Of a DNA stretch of 64,000 bases, positions 53,435 to 64,000 are shown in pieces. The notes under the pieces are model-generated. The model did not search any database. It had not been told where the DNA came from and worked only from the letters and a program-made list of their open reading frames with translations. Made by a program: the position numbers and the translations under genes. The number at the start of each line of letters is the position of its first letter. The first letter of the stretch is position 1. Source of the DNA: Myotis daubentonii (Eukaryota > Chordata > Mammalia > Chiroptera > Vespertilionidae); NCBI RefSeq assembly GCF_963259705.1, contig NC_081842.1, forward strand, positions 88,776,433 to 88,840,432. The letters are read 5' to 3'.

Positions 53435-54041
53435 TAGAGGCCTGGTGCACGGTTGGGGACCGGCTGGTTTGCCCTGAAGGGTGTCTCGGATCAGGGTGGG
53501 GGTCCTGCTTGGGTGCCTGGCCAGCCTGGGTGAGGGGCTGATGGCTGTTTGCAGGCTGGCCACACCCCCTTTCGGGTGGGGGTCCTCACTGGGGTGCCTG
53601 GCCAGTCTGAGTGAGGGGCTGAGGGCCATTTTCAGGCTGTCCGGAAACTGAAGCTCCCAGCCTCTCCTTTTATTCTTTTTTTCTTTTTCTGGGATTTATT
53701 TACCTTCTATAATTGAAACTTTGTTGCCGTCACTGGAGCTGAGAGCTGGCTCTTGTTCACTCCAGCTCTGAGGCCACGGCCTGCTGAAAGCAGGTATCTG
53801 GGGTTTGTTTACCTTCTATAATTGAAACTTTGTTGCTTTTGGAGCTCAGAGCCGGGCTGCAGTAGGCCGGGAACCTTGGCTTCCTCCATCACTGGAGCAA
53901 GCAAGCCTCCTGCTCGCTTCAGCTGTGTGGCTGCCAGCCACCATCTTTGTTGGCTGTTAATTTGCATATAGCCTTGATTAGCCAATGGGAAGTGTAGCGA
54001 AGGTACGGTCAATTACCCTTTTTGTCTTTTATTACATAAGA
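53435..54041 (-). mobile_element. Helitron heterodimer at 53.0 kb, unit B
   Basis: It begins tagaggcctggtgcacgg directly after unit A and ends at the inverted 5' end gtcttttattacataaga before T (54042). It is about 100 bp longer than B at 49.3 kb because the block ggtcct...gtgcctggccag...gaggggctga occurs twice (about 53490-53540 and 53580-53625). Confidence 0.88.
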
Positions 54042-54105
54042 TATCTCAGGTATGGATAAATAGTGCTTTTTAAATATAGAATGAAAAAAATGGGCAAGTA
54101 TAGTT

Positions 54106-54690
54106 TGTTATTGAAGCAGGAATTTTGGGGTTACATCGGCAGCCTTAAGGATTTTTTTAGAATTGGGGTCCATGGAAAAGCCCTGGGCTTCAGACTTGGA
54201 GAAGGTACATTTCCATAAGACAAGGATGCCAGGTGCAGTTACATCTCCGTAAGACAAGGGAGCAACAACAATGGCATTTACATAAGACAAGGGAACTGGA
54301 AGTAGCCAAGAAAGGTCTATATTTACAAAATAAAGAGAAGGAAGCCCTTCATTCAGATGGAAAAGAGAAAGCCAAGAGGAATGGAAGGACTATGAGGGAG
54401 GAGGGCCTTAGGAATCACTATAGTAACCAATTCGAAGGGGAATATTGACCAATCAGAGGGAAAATCAGGACATAGGAACTTCAGCCTTTATAAGCCATAG
54501 AGAAAAGGGACTCAGTGGGACCCTTTCCCCCCTCCGTACGTGGGAGTTCATTTCATGGGACTCTTCCCTCTCCCCATGTGGGAGTCTGTACTTGTTCTTC
54601 AATAAATTTCCACCTTTGCTATACCACTTTCTGTCCGTGGATTCATTCTTCAATTCCGGTGGACAAAGAATCCGGGTTCCAGTGCAAAAA
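54106..54690 (+). mobile_element. Retroviral LTR with a decayed primer-binding site
   Basis: The segment starts tgttattgaagcagg and has an LTR promoter layout: a CCAAT box in gaccaatcag at 54448-54457, a TATA-like ctttataagcc near 54486, and aataaat at 54601-54607. U5-like text ends near gggttccagtgca. Directly after it, tttggtatcattatgagg (54691-54708) resembles a tRNA primer-binding site (Leu- or His-like). The internal retroviral region is not recognisable beyond about 54780. The exact 3' border and a target duplication were not determined. Three short cataagacaagg repeats lie at 54195-54295. Confidence 0.75.
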
Positions 54691-54699
54691 TTTGGTATC

Positions 54700-55167
54700 A
54701 TTATGAGGATAAATGTGAAATCGGGGTGTAATGAAGAGATACTTTCAAGGGAATTTTTGTCAAATCTGATAAATTATTAAATTCAAAAAGCAACTTGACA
54801 AAAATGTGCTAGGCACTATATTGTCAAATATCACACCATCTGAATAGAGTCATGGTAATAAAGCACTATTACTGTCTTTTTGTGAGTTTCTTATTAGATT
54901 TTAAAATAATTATGAGCCAATAGAAAAAATTAAAAGCCAAGAAAAAAGTTCTGAATTAGGGAACATTCCAATATATTACCTCATATTTTGCTTTTATTTT
55001 GTTGATTTTTTGTTTGTTAAATAGGCACACAGCAAAGCTTTCTAATGAATAAAGTTGTTAGTTGAACATTTTACATAAAGTCCTCTTTCCCTCTAGTAGA
55101 TGATTAGAAAAATATCAATTAAAGGTTGTTATTTTTCCCTAAGAAATAGCAGAATAGGACTGCAATT
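54700..55167. other. Unassigned intergenic DNA
   Basis: It may include a few bases of retroviral leader at the left. No gene is recognised. Confidence 0.45.
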
Positions 55168-55181
55168 AAAATGGGGACATG

Positions 55182-55399
55182 CGCCAAAGCCGGTTTGGTT
55201 CAGTGGATAGAGCATCGGCCTGCAGACTGAAGGGTCCCAGGTTCAATTCCAGTCAGGGGCATGTACTTGGGTTGCAGGCACTGCCCCAGTGGGGGATGTA
55301 CAGGAGGCAGCTGATCAATGTTTCTCTCTCATCAATGTTTCTAACTCTCTATCTCTCTCCCTTCCTCTCTGTAAAAAATCAATAACATATATTTTTTAA
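55182..55399 (+). repeat. VES SINE
   Basis: Full-length copy with box A ttggttcagtggatagagc and box B aggttcaattcc. The duplication aaaatggggacatg / aaaatggggatatg (55168-55181, 55400-55413) differs at one site. Confidence 0.95.
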
Positions 55400-55413
55400 A
55401 AAATGGGGATATG

Positions 55414-55960
55414 TAATGAATTCTTGGAGGTAAAAAAAAAAAAAGGAAAGAAAAAAGAAAGAAATGTGATATAATGCAGTGTATAGTTTTAGTCTTCCAA
55501 AATTATTGTTTCAGTTAAAATGAGCTAGTAAAATGACAAGCAAAAATTTTAAGTATAAGAAGGTATTCTTGGATCAAAGTATGCATGACATCATAAATTT
55601 CATCTGTTCTCAGAAAAATATACCCAAAATGAGAAAACCGCTTGATTTAATTCGTGCAAGCTAATTTGGCCATTGGCTTCTTTACCCTAGTTCTCAAGGC
55701 AAAATAAATAAAAACTCATAAATCACAAAATTGAAAAATACATCACAAATGATATAACAAATTATTTTATGACAAATTTCATGTTAATTCTATTATTATA
55801 GAATGTTTGAAAATCCAAAATTTTGAGGTTATGTGTAATATAGTAATGATTAGGCAGGAATAAATATTGAAACATACTTTATTGGTAATTATGGTAAATA
55901 GAATGGAATATCAAATTTTTAGAACTTCATATTTCAGAATGGTGGTAGAAATAGGTGTTT
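55414..55960. other. Unassigned AT-rich intergenic DNA
   Basis: An A/G-rich aaaaggaaagaaaaaag tract lies near 55440. No gene or named repeat is recognised. Confidence 0.5.
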
Positions 55961-56216
55961 TTTTATTGTTTAAAGTATTGCAATGAGTATTATATATGTC
56001 TCCTTTTTCTTCTCCTCTTGACCCTCCCCTAGCCTCCCATGACCCCCAGTGTCTTGTGTCCATTGGTTTGCTCATATGCATGCATACAAGTCCTTAGGTT
56101 GATCTCTTACCCCCCCGCCCCAATCCTCCCCAGCCAACCCACTGTAGTTTTACAGTCTGTTCGATGTTGCTCTGCCTCTGTATCTATTTTTGCTCATCAG
56201 TTTATAATGGTCTGAA

Positions 56217-59200
56217 TTATCCATAAATGATTGATATCATGTGGTATTTTTCTTTCATTGACTGGCTTATTTCACTTAGCATAATGCTGCTGTCCAGTTC
56301 CATCCATGCTGTCAAAAATGGTAAGAATCCCTTCTTTTTTACAGCAGCATAGTATTCCATTGTGTAGATGTACCACAGTTTTCTAATCCATTCATCTGCT
56401 GATGGGAACTTAGGCTGTTTCCAAATCTTAGCTATGGTGAATTGTGCTGCTATGAACATAGGGGTGCATATATCCTTTCTGATTGGTGTTTCTGATTTCT
56501 TGGGATATATTCCTAGAAGTGGGATCACTGGGTCAAATGGGAGTTCCATTTTTAACTTTGTGAGGAAACTCCATACTGTCTTCCATAGTGGCTGCACCAG
56601 TCTGCATTCCCATCAGCAATGCACGAGTGTTCCTTTTTCACCACATCCTCTCCAGCACCTGTCGTTTGTTGAGTTGTTGATGATAGCCATTCTGACAGGT
56701 GTGAGATGGTACCTCATTGCTGTTTTGATTTGCATCTCTTGGATGATTAGTGACTTTGAGCATGTTTTCATATGTCTCTTGGTTTTCTGAATGTCCTCTT
56801 TTGAAAAGTGTCTATTAGGTCCTTTGCCCATTTTTGGATTGGATTGCTTCTCTTCCTTTTGTTAAGTTGTATGAGTTCCCTATAACTGTTGGAGATTAAA
56901 CCCTTATTGGTGATAACATTGTCAAATATGTTCTCCCATGCAATGGGCTTTCTTGCTGTTCTATTGATGGTTTCTTTTGCTGTACAGAAGCTTTTTATTT
57001 TGATGTAGTCCCATTTGTTTATTTTCTCTTTAGTTTCCAATGCCCTAGGAGCTGTATCAGTGAAGAAATTACTTTAGCATATGTCTGAGATTTTGTTGCC
57101 TTTGGATTCCTCTAGTATTTTTATGGTTTTCCATCTTACATTTAAGTCCTTTATCCATTTTGAATTTATTTTTGTGTATGGTATAAGTTGGTGGTCTAGT
57201 TTCATTTTTTTTGCATGTATCTGTCCAATTTTCCCAACACCATTTATTGAAGAGACTGTCTTGACTCCATTGTATGTTCTTGCCTCCTTTGTCAAATATT
57301 AATTGAGCATATTGGTTTGGGTCTATTTCTGGGTTCTCTATTCTATTCCATTGATCTATATGTCTGTTCTTGTGCTAGTACCAGGCAGTTTTGAGAACAG
57401 TGGCTTTGTAGTACAGCTTGATATCTGGTATTGAGATCGCACCTACTTTGTTCTTCTTTCTCAAGATTGCTGCAGCAATTCGGGATCTTTTTTTTATTCC
57501 AGGTGAATTTTTAGAGAGTTTGTTCTAGATCTGTGAAATATGCCATTGGTATTTTAATGGGAAGTGCGTTGAATCTATAGATTGCTTTGGGTAGTATGGA
57601 CATTTTAATGATGTTGTTTCTACCAATCCAAGAACATAGTATGTTCTTCCATCTATTTATGTCTTCCTCTATCTCATTTTCAACATCTTGAAGTTTTCTG
57701 AGTAGAGGTCTTTTACCTCTTTAGTTAAATTTATTCTGAGTTATCTTAATTTTTTTGGTGCGGTGGTAAATGGGATTGCCTTTTTAGTCTCTCTTTCTGT
57801 AAGTTCACTATTGGTGTATTGAAATGCCCTAGATTTCTGGGCATTAATTTTGTATCCTGCTACATTGCCGAATTCATTTATTAAGTCAAATAGTTTTTTG
57901 ATGGAGTCTTTAGGGTTTTGTATGTATGATATCATGTCATCTGCGAATAAGGACAGTTTTACTTCTTCTTTTCCAATATGGATGCCTTTTATTTCTTCTT
58001 CTTGTCTAATTGCAGTGGCTAATACTTCCAGTACTATATTGAACAGGAGTGGTGAGATTGGGCATCCCTCTGTTGTTCCTGTTCTTAGGGGAAATGGTTT
58101 TAGTTTTTGTCCATTGAGTATAATGTTGGCTGTGGGTTTGTCAAATATGGCTTTTATTATGTTGAGGTATGATCCTTCTACTCCCACCTTGCTGAGAGTT
58201 TTTATCAAAAATGGGTGTTGAATTTTGTCAAATGCTTTTTCTGCATCAATTGATATGACCATGTGTTTTTTTTCTTTCAATTTATGTGATGTATCATGTT
58301 TATTGATTTGCAGGCATTGTAACATCCTTGCATCCCTGGGATAAATCCTACTTGGACATGGTGTATGATCTTTCTGATGTACTGCTGGATCCAATTTGCT
58401 AAGATTTTGTTGAGGATTTTGGCATCTATGTTCATGAGGGATATTGGCCTGTAATTCTCTTTCATTGTGTTGTCTTTACCTGGTTTTGATATTAGGGTGA
58501 TGCTGGCTTCATAGAATGAGCTTGGAAGTGTTCCTTCCTCTTGGATTTTTTTGGAATAGCCTGAGGAGGATATGTTTTAGTTCTTCCTTGAAAGTTTGGT
58601 AAAACTCCCCTGTGAAGCCACCTGGCACTGGGCTTTTGTTTGCTGGAAGTTTTTTTATGACTGCTTCAATTTCTTCCATAGTTATTGGCCTATTGAGATT
58701 TTTAGATTCTTCCTGATTGAGTTTTGGAAGGTTTTATTTTTCTAGGAATATGTCCATTTCCTCCAAGTTGTCTAGTTTGTTGGAGTAGAGTTGTCCATAG
58801 TATTTTTTAACAATCATTTATATTTCTGTGGGGTCTGTTGTTATTTCGCCTCTATCATTTCTGATTTTGTTTATCTGGGTCCTCTCTCTTTGCTTCTTGG
58901 TGAGCCTGGCCAGAGGCTCATCAATCTTATTTATCCTTTCAATGAACCAGCTCTTGGTTTCATTGATTTTCTGTATTATTTTTTTGGTCTCTATGTCATT
59001 TATTTCTCTCTGATCTTTATTATCTCCTTCCTTCTGCTCACTCTGGGCTTTTCTTGTTGCTCTCTTTCTAATTCTTTGAGATGTAGAGTTAGATGACTTA
59101 CTACAATTTTTTTCTTGTTTTATGAGGTAGGCCTGTAGGGCTATAAACTTTCCTCTCAGGACTGCTTTCATTGTGTCCCATAGGTTTTGGATTGTTGTGT

Positions 59201-60039
59201 TTTCATTGTCATTCGTTTCCAAGATGTTTTTAATTTCTCCTTTGATCTCATTGGTAACCCAATCAATATTTAATAACATGCTATACAGCTTCCAAGTGTT
59301 TGAGTATTTTGGGTTGTTTTTATTGTAGTTTATTTCTAATATTATGCCGTTGTGATCTGAGAAGATGCTTGGTATTATTTCAATCTTCTTGAATTTGGGG
59401 AGACTTTGCTTGTGGCCCAATATGTGGTCTATTTTTGAAAATGTTCCATGGGCACTTGAGAAGAACGTATATTCTGTGGCTTTGGGGTGAAATGTTCTGA
59501 AGATGTCATTTAGGTCCATCTGATCTAGTGAGTCATTTAGGATTGCTATTTCTTTGCTGATTTTTTGTCTAGAGGATTTATCCAGTGATGTCAGTGGTGT
59601 ATTAAAGTCCCCTACTATGATTGTATTGTTGTCAATCTCTCCCTTGATATCTACCAGGAGTTTTTTTTATGTATTTGGGTGCTCCTGCATTGGGTGCATA
59701 TACATTTAGCAGGGTTATATCTTCTTTTTGTATCAATCCCTTTAGTATTATGAAGTGGTCTTCCTTATCTCTTGTTATGGCCTTCACTTTGAGGTCTATT
59801 TTGTCTGATATAAGTATTGCTACCCCAGCTTTTTTTTCCTTTCCATTTGCCTGAAAGATATTTTTCCATCCTTTCACTTTCAGTCTGTGTGAGTCCCTTC
59901 TAATGAGGTGGGTTTCTTGTAGACAGCAGATGTATGGGTCATGTTGTTTTATCCATTCAGCCACTTGATTTCTTTTGATGGGAGCTTTTAGTCCATTTAC
60001 GTTTAAAGTTATTATTGAAAGGTACTTTTTTGTAGACAT
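56217..60039 (-). pseudogene. L1 ORF2 pseudogene with long open pieces
   Basis: ORF2p starts at 60039 (MSTKKYLSIITLNVNGL). The endonuclease piece 59632-60039 holds the CCLQETH motif. A second piece, 58818-59519, carries [18 protein letters not shown] and the DHILGHK region. The reverse transcriptase piece 57741-58394 includes [14 protein letters not shown] and the catalytic FADD (inverted at 57936-57947). The C-terminus has [14 protein letters not shown] in 56613-56831 and ends at 56217. About five frameshifts or stops separate the pieces. Most catalytic residues that are visible remain intact. Confidence 0.88.
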
Positions 60040-60086
60040 TTCTATTTTTTGTGCCTATTTTCTGTCTTAGCTTTTATTTCTTCTTT

Positions 60087-60815
60087 TTACACTAGTCCCT
60101 TTAGCATTTCTTGCATTGCTGGCTTGGTAGTGATAAACTCCCTTAACCTTTTTTTTCCCGTGGAGCTTCTTATTTCCCCTTCAATTTTGAATGATAGCCT
60201 TGCTGGATAGAGTATTCTTGGATTCAGTCCTTTGCTTTGCATCACTTTGTAAATTTCTGTCCATTCTTTTCTGGCCTGATGTGTTTCTGTTGAGAAATCA
60301 TTTGATAATCTAATGGGAGATCCCTTGTATGTAACTTTCTGTCTCTCTCTTGCAGCCTTTAAGATTCTCTCTTTGTCCTGAACATTTGCTATGGTAATTA
60401 TGATGTGTCTTGGCGTGGGTCTTTTCAGGATCATCTTGTTTGGGACTCTCTGTGCTTGTGTGACTTTTTTCTTCCCCACCTCAGGGAAGTTTTCTGATAT
60501 TATTTCTTCGAATAGGTTTTCTAATCCTTGTTCATCTTTCTGTTGTTCTGGTACCTTATTATTTGTATGTTGTTTCGTTTCATGTTGTCCCATAGCTCCC
60601 TTAGGCTCTGCTCCTCTCTTTTAAATTTTTTCTCCAATTGCAGTTCAGTTTGGGTGTGTTTTGTTTCCCTGTCTTCTAATTTGCTAATTCGGTCCTCTGC
60701 TTCTCCTAGTCTACTGTTGAAACTTTCAATGGTGTTTTTTATTGAAGCTGTATCACTCTTCATTTCTTCTTGGTTCTTACATAAGTTATTGATTTTTTCA
60801 TCTATTTCTTTTTGA
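60087..60815 (-). pseudogene. L1 ORF1 pseudogene
   Basis: The C-terminal 168 codons (60087-60593) hold the RRM text TPRHIIITIANVQDKERILK and the C-terminal domain IRLSNDFSTE and ILYPARLSFK, ending KGLV. The coiled-coil part (60521-60763, with SFNSRLGEAEDRISKLEDRE) is in another frame, so one frameshift near 60560 breaks the gene. It lies about 50 bp upstream of ORF2, the usual L1 spacing. Confidence 0.87.
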
Positions 60816-60999
60816 TTCTTGCAGAAGTTGTTGATTTTTTTCCTCCATCCAGTTTATGCACTCTAGGACCCTTAATCTGAATTCTTTTTCTGATATATTG
60901 CATGCCTCTGTTTCACTTAGCTGCTTTTTTTTGGCGAGCCCTCCTCTTCTTTCTTTTAGGGGTTTCTTTGTCTACCCATGTTTGATAGTACTGCCATAT

Positions 61000-61510
61000 C
61001 TAGATGTTGAGTCGTTCAGGGGCTGCTCCTTGGGTGGCTTTGGCTCCTCGGGCTGCGGTTGTTTCTCGGGCGTTTGTGGTAGCAGTTGCTCCTCAGTTGG
61101 AAGCAGCTCCTCTGGTGGGTGCTGTTCACAGCTGTCGTCGCTCCTCTGGCTGGTGGGGGGAGGCTTCTCACACAGCTGCTGTTCCTCAGACAGAGGGTGT
61201 GCTGATCACGAGGCTGCTGTTCCTTGGATGGGGGCGGGCTACACACGCAGATGCTACTCCTTGAACTGGGGCGGACTGCTCAAGTGGCTGCTGTTCCTTG
61301 GATGGTGGCTGGCTGCACGCTGCTGTTGTTCCTCTGATGTGGTGGGCTGCTTGTGGGGCTACTGCTCCTTGGACTTGGAAAAGTTGATTGCAAGTCTGCT
61401 GCTCCTCGGATGCGGGGTGGGCTGCTTGCACAGCTGCTGCTCTTTGGATGGGAGTGAGCTGCACGCGTTGCTGCCCCTCCTCTCCAGGTGTCTGGTTATG
61501 TGGCTTGCTC
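61000..61510 (-). repeat. Tandem units in the L1 5'UTR
   Basis: About eight imperfect units of roughly 55-65 bp contain gctgctgttccttggatgg or ctgctcctcgga variants. Tandem monomers are a known form of L1 promoter in some mammals. Frames of up to 219 codons across them reflect repeat structure. Confidence 0.7.
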
Positions 61511-61740
61511 TCTAGCACTTTCCAGGGGAACGCTGCCCTTCCTGGCTGCAAACTGTCTCACCAGCTGAGTATACTTCGCCAATTTGGGGGTGGATGTTAT
61601 CTGTTTCAGCTGCTGATTCTATTTGCTCCAGGACAAGCCTTGGGATGCGTCTGTCTATTCCACCACCAGCTTGTCTTTCAAGACCCAGATTTTTAATGTA
61701 ACCAGAGACCTCACTGTTGTTCTCTCAGGGAAATGTATTC

Positions 61741-62430
61741 TGTCTTGAAAGATGCTCTGAGAAGTAGTGGTAGTTGATTCATTTGTCCATCTTCCTCAAA
61801 CACTGACCTGGATGCTGTGAGGAATTCAGTGCAAAGAGAATCCAATATGTGTTTTTTTTAATGGCATAATTTTTGAATGTCAGAGACACATATACTTAGT
61901 AATAAAGTTGGAATACTTTAGATCTTCAAAGTGAATGTTAAGGAGGGTACGTGACGTTCCATAATGATGCAATCCTGGAAAAGACCGAGTATCTGAGCAT
62001 TGATATCTTTAAGATCAAGATAAAATTTTAAACTTTCATTCAGGAATTCAGTGTAAACCAATCCCTATTCTTTTTATATCTTGAAAGTAGATTTTTTTTT
62101 TTACTTTAATGAATGATTACACCTGGAACTACACCTGCCGTAATAGTCTTCATCTTCTTTACATCCTCCATAGATATGTATCATTGGCTGCTGTCTTTAG
62201 GGTTGGATTTCCTTTGGGGTGTTCATTGTTAGTCCCCATATAGCATGGATAAATTCCTCATTCTGTGCTTCAAAACAGATTCTTAACTCCTTTTAGAGAG
62301 AGGCACACAGAAGTGATTTATTGAATTTATTTTAGCTTAATCTCCTAAATGATGATTCCAATATAGTTACTACTTAAATATTACATTTTGCATGTCCCTG
62401 TGGTTAGAGATCAAGATGCTGTTTCTCTCA
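61741..62430. other. Unassigned intergenic DNA
   Basis: No gene or named repeat is recognised. The word aggaattcagtg occurs twice, at about 61822 and 62042. Confidence 0.45.
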
Positions 62431-62616
62431 TTGCCCCTAACCCCTGCCTGCCTGATCTCCCTTAACCACTCTGTCTGCCTGCCTGATTACCCCTAACCAC
62501 CTCTGCCCCCGCCGCAGCTTCATTTGGAAGGTTGTCCAGAAGGACTTCCGGATGATGTCCGGAAGGTCGTTTGGCTGTCCCATCTAATTAGCATATTATG
62601 CTTTTATTATTACAGA
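62431..62616 (-). mobile_element. 3'-truncated Helitron
   Basis: It keeps the inverted 5' end tgcttttattattacaga and the subterminal catctaattagcatattatg, with internal ctgcctgcctgattaccc units and a repeated tccggaaggtcg / ttggaaggttg word. The 3' CTAG end is absent; the sequence fades near 62431. The 5' subterminal matches that of the Helitron at 40844. Confidence 0.8.
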
Positions 62617-63432
62617 TACCTTAATATGAAATGGAATTATTGAATTATCAAGTTACACAAGAAGGCAATACTCATAGGATAAAGACTAAACTTTAATCAG
62701 AGTTAAGTCAGGTATGACAGCCATTTAGTTGGAATACTCAAGAACTCAGTGAGTCAGAAAGAGAAGAAATGGGAACTTGAGGTTGGTGATAATGAAGTGT
62801 CACTTCATTTGATTTTAATTCCCAACTCACTTGGTTGTAAAAGTTTGTCTTGTTTGGCTATGAGTAGAAAAGCAAATAAAAATTGAAAGTTAAGAGCTGG
62901 TCCCAGGATCTATCTTTTGACCTCCTCATTTCTTTTGAGACTACCCTGGCCTAAACCAACTGAGAGCTTTTTCTATCAGGTCAAAAGCAACTATATTTTT
63001 GATGTTTGAAAGGATTTCATACTTCAAGAGAAATTTTTTCATCATGTACATTTATGACTTTTGATACAAATGGAAACTCATTATTGTCCATAGAATCAAC
63101 ATAAATTGTTTGCTTGCTTAGAAAATGTGGCTTACTAAAGGGCTGAAAAAATGGCTTTGCTAACTACAGATGGCTGAAAGCTCCTTTTTATTGTCTGTGA
63201 TGAGATGGTCTATAGTTAGGGCTTTCCTAATTAGATGGTGAAGTGGAATCTGTGCAGAAAAGATTTATATGAGTCATTGAAGAATTTTTAGGACAGAATT
63301 ACTACATAGCATGTGTGGTATAGTTTGTGGAGGGGTTAGATAAAATATCTAAAATTACCAAAGTAGGTAAGGATTTTCTGTTAATACTTAACAATTATTA
63401 ATATCTTTGCAATCAGAAAAGTCATATTTTTA
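62617..63432. other. Unassigned intergenic DNA
   Basis: No gene or named repeat is recognised. Confidence 0.5.
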
Positions 63433-64000
63433 TCTTATTTTTTAAAATGTATCTTTATTGTTGAAACTATTAGAGATGTCTTCTCCTTTTTTTTTCCCTA
63501 TTGACAGCTTCCACCTTGTACACGACCCTCCCAGGCCTTTACCACACTATTGTGTGTGTTCATGAGCTATGCATATAATTTTCTGATTAATTGCCTTCCC
63601 TTTGAGATTTGTCAATCTTTTCCATGCATCTATGTCTCTAGATCTATTTTTCACATCAGTTTATTTTGTTCATTAGATTCCACATGTGAGTGAGATCATG
63701 TGATACTTGTCTTTTTCTGTCTGGCTTATTTTTCTTAGCATAGTACTCTCCAAGTCCCTCCATGCTGTCTCATAAGTTAAGAAACCCTTCTTTTTTATAG
63801 ATGCATAGTATTCCATGGTGGAAATGTACCACTGTTTTTTTATTCACTCATCTAACGATGTGCACTTAGGCTTTTTCCAGACCTTAGCTATTGTAAATTG
63901 TTCTGCTATGAACAGAGGGGTGCATACATTCTTTCTGATTGGTGTTTCAGGTTTCTTAGGATATATTCCTAGAAGTGGGATCACTAAACTATGAAGCCAA
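63433..64000 (-). mobile_element. L1 3' end, continuing past the window
   Basis: The inverted 3'UTR (aaatgtatctttattgttgaaac) leads into the inverted ORF2 C-terminus (gcatagtattccatgg, gaacagaggggtgcata, cctagaagtgggatcac). The element runs off the right edge. It is more diverged than the L1 at 55962-61740 in the same region. Confidence 0.88.

Larger units (their letters stand above)
55962..61740 (-). mobile_element. Younger near-full-length L1
   Basis: The left end is an inverted 3'UTR (ttattgtttaaagtattgca). Then come the inverted ORF2 (56217-60039), ORF1 (60087-60815) and a GC-rich 5'UTR with tandem units (about 61000-61510). The total length of about 5.8 kb is near full length. Frames of 126, 217, 233 and 135 codons survive in ORF2, far more than in the old L1 at 34825-45466, so this is a more recent but still inactive copy. 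The 5' border is uncertain between 61560 and 61740. Confidence 0.87.

Noticed and set aside
60856..61515. 219-codon plus-strand frame rich in Cys, Ser and Gly
   Set aside because: It is antisense to the L1 5'UTR tandem units and follows their period.

Overview
This window is gene-poor genomic DNA from a mammal, most likely a vespertilionid (evening) bat. The call rests on the repeats: many VES tRNA-derived SINEs, Helitrons with HeliBat-type ends (5' TCCTATNTAATAAAAG, 3' hairpin plus CTAG, inserted between A and T), SPIN-like hAT elements, a mariner with TA target duplication, and both L1 and half-L1 (HAL1) retrotransposons. I found no host protein-coding gene, tRNA gene or CRISPR array. Almost every open reading frame is a piece of a transposon or a chance frame in GC-rich Helitron sequence.

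Layout. 0.3-7.9 kb: a decayed plus-strand L1, broken by a mariner (itself hit by a VES SINE) and by a short hAT. 8.4-15.6 kb: a SPIN element and a cluster of Helitrons, two of them large inverted (palindromic) structures, with VES SINEs between. 16-24.7 kb: three L1 fragments (a 3' end, a 5'UTR-only insertion with a 15-bp duplication, and a twin-primed copy), two Helitrons and two TA-flanked MITEs. 25.8-29.7 kb: VES SINEs, a (TTTTA)n tract, a Helitron heterodimer and a possible old Tigger-like element. 29.8-32.2 kb: a minus-strand HAL1 with a perfect 13-bp duplication. 34.8-45.5 kb: an old near-full-length minus-strand L1 holding a solo LTR, two Helitrons (one with a SPIN inside) and a second HAL1 whose 297-codon ORF1 is still open. 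45.5-54.7 kb: LTRs, VES copies, and a SPIN split by a Helitron heterodimer that recurs at 53.0 kb. 55.9-61.7 kb: a younger minus-strand L1 with long ORF2 pieces. The window ends inside another minus-strand L1.

No genes work together here. What the sequence records is a nested insertion history: L1, then mariner, then VES; L1, then Helitron, then SPIN at one site; SPIN, then Helitron at another. Because the last two orders are reciprocal, the activity periods of SPIN and HeliBat must have overlapped. Family names come from recognising terminal motifs and conserved protein motifs; no database search was run.
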